Of a DNA stretch of 64,000 nucleotides, positions 50,595 through 64,000 are shown in pieces. The notes below the pieces were generated by a model. The model was given only the letters and a program-made list of their open reading frames with translations, searched no databases and was not told the origin of the DNA. Every line of letters begins with the position of its first letter. Within the stretch, counting starts at the first letter, position 1. This DNA is from Falsarthrobacter nasiphocae (GTDB taxonomy: Bacteria; Actinomycetota; Actinomycetes; Actinomycetales; Micrococcaceae), in NCBI RefSeq assembly GCF_031456275.1, contig NZ_JAVDUI010000001.1, positions 1,570,965 through 1,634,964 on the forward strand. Direction: 5' to 3'. A program made the position numbers and the translations under genes.

Positions 50595-51794
50595 TCAGCG
50601 GCGGAGAATGAGCGCCTCGCCCTGGCCTCCTCCTCCGCAGAGGGCGACGACGGCGGTGCCTTCGCCGCGGCGGACGAGCTGGGCGGTGGCCGTCAGGGCC
50701 AGCCTGGCCCCGGAGGCCCCAATGGGGTGACCGAGCGCGATGGCCCCGCCGTTCGTGTTCATGTGCTCTGCTGGGAGCCCAAGGAGGCTCGCTGACTGGT
50801 GGACGACGGCGGCGAAGGCCTCGTTGACCTCGACAATGTCGACCTCGTCGAGGCCCAGTCCCTCCCGTTCGAGGGCAGCTCGGATGGCGTTGGCCGGCTG
50901 GGGGAGGAGCGATGAGTCCGGCCCGGCGACCTGTCCGGCGGAGCAGACGGCAGCGAGCACCTGCCAGCCCTCAGCCTCGGCTCGGCGGCGACTCGTGACA
51001 ATGAGGGCGGAGGCCCCGTCGGAGAGAGGGGACGATGAGGCGGCGGTGATCGTGCCCTCGGGCGAGAAGGCAGGGCGCAGGCGGGCGAGACCCTCGGGCG
51101 TCGTGTCCGGGCGGATGCCCTCGTCGTCCGTGATGCTGAGAGGGTCTCCCTTTCGCTGGGGGACCTGGACGGGGACGATCTCCTCGGCGAAGGCGCCCCG
51201 GGCCGCAGCGGCAGCCGCCCGGGTGTGGGATGCGGCGGCGATCCGGTCCTGATCCTCGCGAGAGATGGCGAGCCCCTGCGCATCCCGCTCCGTGGCGAGG
51301 CCCATGGAGACCCCGCTCGCGGCGTCGGTGAGGCCGTCGCGGGCGGCGGCGTCAAGCGCCGTGACGTCCCCGTACGTCCATCCCCGCCGCGAGCCGGGCA
51401 AGAGGTGGGGCGCCTGGCTCATGGACTCCATGCCGCCTGCGACGACGACCTCGGCATCCCCGAGACGAACGAGCCGGGCCGCGTCGATGACCGCGCTGAG
51501 GCCGGACAGGCAGACCTTGTTGAGCGTCATCGCGGGGACCGCCCGTGGGACGCCCGCAGCGACGGCCGCCTGTTTGGCCGGGTTCTGGCCGCACCCCGCC
51601 TGGATGACCTGGCCCATGAGGACGAACTCCACCGCCTCTGGCGCCACGCCTGCCCGCGAGAGGGCCCCGGCCATGGCTGCTGCGCCGAGCTCGACGGCGC
51701 TCAGGGAGGACAGAGCACCCATGATGCGGCCCTGGGGCGTCCGGGCACCGCCGACGATGACGACGTCCTCGGGGGTGGGGGTGTGGCGTGACAT
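50595..51794 (-). CDS. Acetyl-CoA C-acyltransferase (thiolase)
   Basis: 399 residues. Catalytic cysteines in NKVCLSGLSA and ALCGGGGQGEA, and the histidine in GGAIALGHPIGASG, all intact. Condenses or cleaves acyl-CoA; biosynthetic (acetoacetyl-CoA) versus degradative use cannot be told. I start at ATG 51794 (AGGAG 5 nt upstream). A TAGTCT -10 lies at 51869-51874. Placed on the opposite strand between rplL and rpoB. Confidence 0.92.
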   Translation of the reverse strand: MSRHTPTPEDVVIVGGARTPQGRIMGALSSLSAVELGAAAMAGALSRAGVAPEAVEFVLMGQVIQAGCGQNPAKQAAVAAGVPRAVPAMTLNKVCLSGLSAVIDAARLVRLGDAEVVVAGGMESMSQAPHLLPGSRRGWTYGDVTALDAAARDGLTDAASGVSMGLATERDAQGLAISREDQDRIAAASHTRAAAAAARGAFAEEIVPVQVPQRKGDPLSITDDEGIRPDTTPEGLARLRPAFSPEGTITAASSSPLSDGASALIVTSRRRAEAEGWQVLAAVCSAGQVAGPDSSLLPQPANAIRAALEREGLGLDEVDIVEVNEAFAAVVHQSASLLGLPAEHMNTNGGAIALGHPIGASGARLALTATAQLVRRGEGTAVVALCGGGGQGEALILRR

Positions 51795-51868
51795 GGATTC
51801 TCCTGGCGTCGGGGCGGATGCGCGGGCTCGCAACGGGCGGCCGATCCTGTGATGAGGGTCTCCTCTCA

Positions 51869-51874
51869 AGACTA
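51869..51874 (-). promoter_or_regulatory. -10 box of the thiolase gene
   Basis: TAGTCT on the minus strand, about 75 nt before the ATG, giving a leader with a ribosome-binding site. Confidence 0.4.
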
Positions 51875-51919
51875 GTCCCGGCGGGCGGCCGCCGTCGTCG
51901 TTCAATACCACATTGGGGG

Positions 51920-51949
51920 TGGACAAGGGAAGCAAGACTGGCATAGACT
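51920..51949 (+). promoter_or_regulatory. Promoter of rpoB-rpoC
   Basis: TGGACA (51920-51925), 18-bp spacer, TAGACT (51944-51949); transcription would start near 51956 with a ~90-nt leader. Confidence 0.6.
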
Positions 51950-52046
51950 GAGTTTTTGCTTCTCTGTTCATCTTGCGTGCCTTCATATAGCGGTGGGCCC
52001 CGAACGTGTCTGAAGCTGACTCGTCAGATCTGTGAAAGGATCCCTC

Positions 52047-55553
<3,507 letters not shown>

Positions 55554-55567
55554 CCCGCTGACGCAGT

Positions 55568-55596
55568 CCCCGTGAGGCCTTGAGGGCCTCACGGGG
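55568..55596 (+). other. Hairpin in the rpoB-rpoC gap
   Basis: 12-bp perfect stem CCCCGTGAGGCC (55568-55579) with 55585-55596, loop TTGAG. No T-run; more likely a processing or partial-termination site than a full stop. Confidence 0.45.
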
Positions 55597-55668
55597 CGCG
55601 TCGCCCGTCCACTCCCTCCACACCCCAGACTTCACTAGAATTTTTAGAGAGAAGAGAGACAAGGACCT

Positions 55669-59559
<3,891 letters not shown>

Positions 59560-59581
59560 GGCCTGATCTGACTTTGTCCCT

Positions 59582-59618
59582 GACGGGGGTCGCGCTTCGG
59601 CGCGGCCCCCGTCTGTCG
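59582..59618 (+). terminator. Terminator of rpoB-rpoC
   Basis: 14-bp stem with one G-T pair (59582-59595 with 59600-59613), TTCG tetraloop, followed by TGTCGT. Confidence 0.75.
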
Positions 59619-59803
59619 TATCCGGGGAGTGCGCCGGGCGCGCGCGTGGCAGGACGGGACCCTGCGGCCATGCGCTGGTGGGTCGCTCCACGATGCTCCA
59701 AGCCTTCGTCCGGCCTCGAAGGAGTCGGACCCATCAAACCAAGTACGTTTGTTAGTATTTGACGAGTGCGGACGATCGCTGACGGCTCCGTCCGCGCTGC
59801 ATT

Positions 59804-59817
59804 GTTAAGTGCTTAAC
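59804..59817. promoter_or_regulatory. Inverted repeat upstream of the ceramidase gene
   Basis: GTTAAG and CTTAAC separated by TG, 62 bp before the start codon, in an AT-rich stretch. A candidate operator; no matching regulator is identified. Confidence 0.4.
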
Positions 59818-59878
59818 CACTGTGCTTCGTCGAGGGCCGCTGAGTTTCTCCGGAGCTGGACGCGGAACGGAGGCCGCC

Positions 59879-62128
59879 TTGCGCCAACACAAGCAGGCAA
59901 CGAGTCAACAGCCCAGCCAGACGAGGAGCACGGGGCGGCGCACGGGGCGAGCCCGTGCGGCTGTCACTGCCCTGACCGTCATAGCACTGTGCGGAGCGGC
60001 AGCGCCTCCAGCCGAGGCGCGCTTGCCGCTCTGGCTTCGGCACGGACAGGCCACGCAGCCCGCACAGAAGCCGTCGCCGTCCACCCCTGCGGCGCCCGCC
60101 GAGAAGCCTGCGCCGGCGGACGCGGATGCAACGCAGCGCCCCTCAGGCCCGGCGGCCCACCAGAGAGAAGAGCCGCGCCCGCAGGCCACCGCGCCCCAGT
60201 TCAACGTCGGTCGAGGCATTGCGGACATCACCTCAGAGCCGGCGGAGGTCGGTTTCATGGGATACGGAGACGGGCGCCAGAAGGGGCAGGGCGTTCACAT
60301 GCGCCAGTTCGCGAGGGCCTTCGCCGTTCAGGATGCTCGGACCGGGCGCAAGCAGGTCGTCGTCGTTGCCGACATGCTGGCCGTCTTCGATTCGGTGCGC
60401 CAGGGCGTTCTCGAGCGCCTGCGCGCGCGCCTGGGAGCGCAGTACGGCGAGGCGAACGTGCTTCTGACGGCGACGCACACCCACTCGGCGACGGGCGGCT
60501 ACTCGTGGCACAACCTCTACAACGTCACGACGAACGGCTACCACCCCAAGTCGTACAACGCAGTCGTCGGCGGGATCGTCGAGTCGATCGTCAGGGCGGA
60601 CCGAGACCTGGCCCCAGGCGAGGTGACCTTCTCCCGCTCCGAGCTGAGGGGGGCGAGCGTCAACCGCTCCCGCGAGGCGTTCGAGAAGAACCGGGCCGAC
60701 CTCAAGCGCAGGCTCCCCAACGGCGTGGACCCGTCCTCGGTGACCATGCGCTTCGAGCGGGAGGGGCGGACGGACGCCCTGCTGAACTGGTTCTCCGTGC
60801 ATGGAACGAGCCTGCCCACTGAGAACCGTCTCCTCTCCACGGACAACAAGGGCTACGCCGAGTACCTGACTGAGCGCGGCCGGCGAGGCGTGGACTACCT
60901 GGCCTCCGGGCGCCCCTCCATGGTCGCCGCCTTCTCGTCTGGCGCCGCTGGAGATGCGAGCCCCAACCTCTGGCTCCGCCCCGGACAGGGCCCCACGAGC
61001 GACTCCTTCGAGAACATGCGGATTCTCGGCACTCGCCAGGCCGACGCCGTGGAGCAGCAGCTGTCTGCCCCGGGCACGCCCCTGACGCAGGGTGGGATCG
61101 ACTCTCGGATCACGTACGTCAACATGAATGGCGCCGTCGTCCGCCCCGAATACTCAGGCACCGGCAGGAGCGAGCGCACGTGCGCGGGCGCCTTGGGAGG
61201 CCCGTTCGGGGCCGGGAGCACAGAGGACGGCGGGGGCGGTCTGCCAGTCTTCGCGGAGGGTGCGGGAAAGAACCCGCTCGCCAGCTTCCTCTCGTCCTAT
61301 CTCCATGTCGCGAACCCGAAGCTCGTCGCATGCCAGAAGAACAAGCAGATTCTTCTGGCGACCGGCGACATGAAGTGGTCGCAGACCAATGTGCCCATCC
61401 AGGTCATGCGCATTGGGGACAGGTACGTGGTGGGGTTGCCGTCTGAGGTCACGGCCGCGTCCGCCCTTGTCGTCAAGGACGCGGTGGCCGACAGGATCGG
61501 CGTGAGCGCCGACAACGTCATCATCCAGGGCCTCTCCAACGCCTACGCCCACTACGTCACCACGCCCGAGGAGTACTCGGCGCAGCACTACGAGGGCGGT
61601 GCCACGCTCTTCGGTCGGCATCAGCTGGCGGCCTATGCGCAGACTGCGGCTGACCTCGCCGCGGCCATGAAGGGCGGCCGCTCCGTCCCGCTGGGACAAA
61701 AGCCTGTCAACAGGTCCCGAGCCATGGGGGAGTCCCTGAGCGGCAAGGTCCTCTACGACCTGCCGACTCACGGCCGGTACGGCAAGGAGCTGCGCCGCCC
61801 CGCCGCCTCCGTCGCCCGGGGGCAGCTCGTGTCCGCTCAGTTCTCTGGGGCTCACCCCAACAACGACCTGCGCACAGGCGCGTCCTACATGTTCGTGGAG
61901 CGCCAGGAGAGAGGCCGGTGGGTCAAGGTCGCTGACGACACGGACTTCGCCACCCGGTTCGTCTGGACGCGCTTCCTCGCCGCGCGAAGCAAGGTGGACC
62001 TCCAGTGGACTGTGCCGGCCGATGCTCGGCCCGGCGTCTATCGGTTCCGGTACGAGGGCGCCGCGAGGGACGGCGCCGGACGGATCTCGCCCATCCGCGG
62101 GACCTCCAGCCATTTCGTCGTCCGCTAG
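59879..62128 (+). CDS. Secreted neutral ceramidase
   Basis: 749 residues. Basic N-terminus and hydrophobic segment (AAVTALTVIALCGAAAPP), cleaved near PAEA; then a low-complexity Pro/Ala linker; then the neutral/alkaline ceramidase domain with the zinc motif TATHTHSATGGYS, NWFSVHGTSLP, and SSGAAGDASPNLW, which contains the expected nucleophilic serine. A C-terminal Ig-like domain ends the protein. Hydrolyses ceramide to sphingosine and fatty acid outside the cell. I chose TTG 59879 (GGAGG 5 nt upstream) over GTG 59822. Mycobacterium tuberculosis also has a ceramidase (Rv0669c) beside rpoC, in the other orientation. Confidence 0.9.
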   Translation: MRQHKQATSQQPSQTRSTGRRTGRARAAVTALTVIALCGAAAPPAEARLPLWLRHGQATQPAQKPSPSTPAAPAEKPAPADADATQRPSGPAAHQREEPRPQATAPQFNVGRGIADITSEPAEVGFMGYGDGRQKGQGVHMRQFARAFAVQDARTGRKQVVVVADMLAVFDSVRQGVLERLRARLGAQYGEANVLLTATHTHSATGGYSWHNLYNVTTNGYHPKSYNAVVGGIVESIVRADRDLAPGEVTFSRSELRGASVNRSREAFEKNRADLKRRLPNGVDPSSVTMRFEREGRTDALLNWFSVHGTSLPTENRLLSTDNKGYAEYLTERGRRGVDYLASGRPSMVAAFSSGAAGDASPNLWLRPGQGPTSDSFENMRILGTRQADAVEQQLSAPGTPLTQGGIDSRITYVNMNGAVVRPEYSGTGRSERTCAGALGGPFGAGSTEDGGGGLPVFAEGAGKNPLASFLSSYLHVANPKLVACQKNKQILLATGDMKWSQTNVPIQVMRIGDRYVVGLPSEVTAASALVVKDAVADRIGVSADNVIIQGLSNAYAHYVTTPEEYSAQHYEGGATLFGRHQLAAYAQTAADLAAAMKGGRSVPLGQKPVNRSRAMGESLSGKVLYDLPTHGRYGKELRRPAASVARGQLVSAQFSGAHPNNDLRTGASYMFVERQERGRWVKVADDTDFATRFVWTRFLAARSKVDLQWTVPADARPGVYRFRYEGAARDGAGRISPIRGTSSHFVVR

Positions 62129-62486
62129 CGCGTGACGGGAGGGGCAGGCGGAGAGACGACGACGGCGGGGCCGCCGAGTGTGAGCCCCGCCGTCCGCCCA
62201 TCGCCGCCTGCGTCTCCAGCCGCGGGCAGCGAGGAGGGGTCGATGCGAGCCCGTCGGCCGGTTCGGCGGGATGGCGCGGGTGAGGGACCGCTCGAACTCT
62301 GATATCCTTGAACTTGATTGACTTGTGTGGCAGAGGATGAAGGCGGCCGAGTCCGGCAACGGACGGCTAGGACCTGTTTCCGGGTCGCGGGGAACTTGCG
62401 CGACAAATGCCACGCTTTCGCACGTCTGGAACCCAGGCCAAAAACCGGCCGGGGACACCTGAACTTACGTCAGAAAGATACTCATA
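62129..62486. other. Ceramidase-rpsL intergenic region
   Basis: No gene seen. A terminator lies at 62161-62194. An AT-richer stretch at 62300-62330 with TTGAAC (62308) and TTGACT (62318) probably starts the rpsL-rpsG-fusA transcript, but a matching -10 is not clear. The remaining ~150 nt would be the rpsL leader. Confidence 0.55.
62161..62194. terminator. Hairpin terminator after the ceramidase gene
   Basis: 11-bp perfect stem GACGGCGGGGC (62161-62171) with 62184-62194. Confidence 0.6.
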
Positions 62487-62858
62487 GTGCCTACTATTCA
62501 GCAGCTGGTCCGCAAGGGCCGCACGCCGAAGGTCGTCAAGACCAAGGCGCCCGCGCTCAAGGGCAGCCCCATGCGCCGCGGCGTGTGCACCCGTGTTTAC
62601 ACGACGACCCCGAAGAAGCCGAACTCGGCTCTCCGCAAGGTCGCTCGCGTTCGCCTCAACGGCGGCATCGAGGTCACCGCGTACATCCCGGGCGTCGGCC
62701 ACAACCTCCAGGAGCACTCCATCGTGCTCGTCCGCGGCGGCCGCGTGAAGGACCTCCCCGGTGTTCGCTACAAGATCATCCGCGGCGCGCTTGACACCCA
62801 GGGTGTCAAGGACCGTCGCCAGGCACGCAGCCGCTACGGCGCGAAGAAGGTGAAGTAA
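62487..62858 (+). CDS. rpsL: 30S ribosomal protein S12
   Basis: 123 residues. The streptomycin-related loops [11 protein letters not shown] and [13 protein letters not shown] carry lysines at the K43 and K88 positions, i.e. wild type. Part of the decoding site. GTG start; GAAAG lies upstream. First gene of the str operon; its stop overlaps the rpsG start by 1 bp (TAATG). Confidence 0.97.
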   Translation: MPTIQQLVRKGRTPKVVKTKAPALKGSPMRRGVCTRVYTTTPKKPNSALRKVARVRLNGGIEVTAYIPGVGHNLQEHSIVLVRGGRVKDLPGVRYKIIRGALDTQGVKDRRQARSRYGAKKVK

Positions 62859-63328
62859 TGCCTCGTAAGGGTCCTGCTCCGAAGCGTCCCCTCGTCAACG
62901 ACCCGGTCTACGGATCGCCGCTCGTGACGCAGCTCATCAACAAGGTCCTCGTCGACGGCAAGAAGTCGACGGCCGAGCGCATCGTCTACGGTGCACTCGA
63001 GGGCGTTGCCAACAAGTCCGGCGGCGACGCTGTGGCCATCCTCAAGAAGGCCATGGACAACGTCCGCCCGACCCTCGAGGTCCGCTCCCGTCGCGTCGGC
63101 GGCGCGACCTACCAGGTCCCCGTCGAGGTCAAGCCGGGCCGCGCCACGGCGCTCGCCCTCCGCTGGCTCGTCGGCTACTCGAAGGCTCGCCGCGAGAAGA
63201 CGATGACCGAGCGTCTCATGAACGAGCTGCTCGACGCCTCCAACGGCCTGGGCGCCGCTGTGAAGCGCCGCGAGGACACGCATAAGATGGCCGAGTCCAA
63301 CAAGGCCTTCGCGCACTACCGCTGGTAG
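62858..63328 (+). CDS. rpsG: 30S ribosomal protein S7
   Basis: 156 residues, standard length. [20 protein letters not shown] start and the C-terminal [10 protein letters not shown]-like end (here [10 protein letters not shown]). Nucleates the 30S head and lines the E site. Coupled to rpsL by the 1-bp stop/start overlap. fusA follows after 87 bp. Confidence 0.97.
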   Translation: MPRKGPAPKRPLVNDPVYGSPLVTQLINKVLVDGKKSTAERIVYGALEGVANKSGGDAVAILKKAMDNVRPTLEVRSRRVGGATYQVPVEVKPGRATALALRWLVGYSKARREKTMTERLMNELLDASNGLGAAVKRREDTHKMAESNKAFAHYRW

Positions 63329-63415
63329 AGCGCCAACCGGCGCTCGCCGCTCTTCCGCGGCGGGCGCCGGTTCCCTTCCCTTCTCGCTCAACTCGCCTCA
63401 ACCCAGGGAGAAACC

Positions 63416-64000
63416 GTGGCACAGGACGTGCTTACCGACCTTTCGAAGGTCCGCAATATCGGCATCATGGCCCACATCGATGCCGGCAAGACGACGACGA
63501 CGGAACGCATCCTGTTCTACACGGGTGTCAACCACAAGATCGGTGAGACGCACGACGGTGCTTCGACGACCGACTGGATGGAGCAGGAGAAGGAGCGCGG
63601 CATCACGATCACCTCGGCCGCGGTGACCTGCTTCTGGAACGGCAACCAGATCAACATCATTGACACCCCGGGCCACGTGGACTTCACGGTCGAGGTTGAG
63701 CGCTCGCTGCGCGTCCTCGACGGCGCCGTTGCCGTCTTCGACGGCAAGGAAGGCGTTGAGCCGCAGTCCGAGACTGTCTGGCGCCAGGCCGACAAGTACG
63801 AAGTTCCCCGCATCTGCTTCGTCAACAAGATGGACAAGCTCGGCGCTGACTTCTACTTCACCGTCGACACGATCATCAAGCGCCTCGGCGCCAAGCCGCT
63901 CGTCATGCAGCTGCCCATCGGCGCTGAGAACGACTTCATCGGCGTCGTCGACCTCCTCTCGATGAAGGCCCTCGTGTGGCCTGGCGACGCCAAGGGCGAC
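63416..64000 (+). CDS. fusA: Elongation factor G, N-terminal part (runs off the right edge)
   Basis: 195 codons lie in the window; the gene continues past the end. GTP-binding motifs are [12 protein letters not shown] (G1), RGITITSAA (G2), DTPGHVDF (G3) and NKMDK (G4). EF-G drives translocation on the ribosome. The GTG start has GGGAG 7 nt upstream. Third gene of the str operon after rpsL and rpsG. Confidence 0.96.
   Translation, partial: MAQDVLTDLSKVRNIGIMAHIDAGKTTTTERILFYTGVNHKIGETHDGASTTDWMEQEKERGITITSAAVTCFWNGNQINIIDTPGHVDFTVEVERSLRVLDGAVAVFDGKEGVEPQSETVWRQADKYEVPRICFVNKMDKLGADFYFTVDTIIKRLGAKPLVMQLPIGAENDFIGVVDLLSMKALVWPGDAKGD

Larger units (their letters stand above)
59560..59878. other. 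rpoC-ceramidase intergenic region
   Basis: No gene seen. After the rpoC terminator there is a GC-rich stretch, then an AT-rich segment (59735-59765 and 59800-59820) that should hold the ceramidase promoter. It contains GTACGTTTGT (59743-59752) and the inverted repeat GTTAAG-TG-CTTAAC (59804-59817). Confidence 0.6.

Overview
The window is high-GC actinobacterial chromosome. Mycothiol synthase, a GlnR-type regulator, HadA/HadB-like dehydratases next to murB, and a tRNA-Trp/secE/nusG/rplKAJL/rpoBC/rpsL-rpsG-fusA core all point to Actinobacteria. Gene content and order best suit Micrococcales, probably Micrococcaceae. That placement is inference; no rRNA gene is present. Many genes appear to start leaderless, with a TAGNCT-type -10 hexamer 6-7 nt before the start codon.

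Layout. 1-2.7 kb: the 5' end of a catalase gene overlapped by a Fur-family regulator, a DJ-1/PfpI protein and an HtpX protease. 2.8-15.1 kb: two tandem paralogous oligopeptide ABC operons on the minus strand, each ordered permease B, permease C, fused double ATPase, lipoprotein receptor. About 1 kb of the two ATPase genes is virtually identical DNA with codon use unlike its surroundings. 15.4-19 kb: the efeUOB iron-uptake operon behind a DtxR/IdeR-like box. 19-21.3 kb: yajQ, tRNA-Tyr and an intact IS256/IS1249-like element with an 8-bp target duplication. 21.3-26.6 kb: a MarR regulator with a palindromic operator, thioredoxin, an AlkA-like glycosylase, the transsulfuration pair cbs-metB and a small membrane protein. 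26.6-31.4 kb: a DEAD-box helicase with a long leader, tRNA-Thr, tRNA-Met and the hadA-like/hadB-like/murB operon.

31.4-46 kb: asd; a ppk-mutT1-membrane protein-thyA-folA chain; mshD-glnR; and a plus-strand operon of a 36-residue membrane microprotein, nitrobindin-like protein, YgfZ-like protein and ankyrin protein that may form a small oxidative/nitrosative or Fe-S stress module. pfkA, pspC and an aminotransferase follow. 46-64 kb: the transcription-translation core (tRNA-Trp, secE, nusG, rplK, rplA, rplJ, rplL, rpoB, rpoC, rpsL, rpsG, start of fusA), with a thiolase gene and a secreted neutral ceramidase gene inserted in it.

The items most worth a second look are: a two-copy 66-bp palindromic repeat with a compensatory stem change, each copy between convergent gene ends; the recombined ATPase block; a promoter-to-terminator unit without a convincing ORF near 39.0 kb; the microprotein/nitrobindin/YgfZ/ankyrin operon; and the uORF-bearing leader of the helicase gene.
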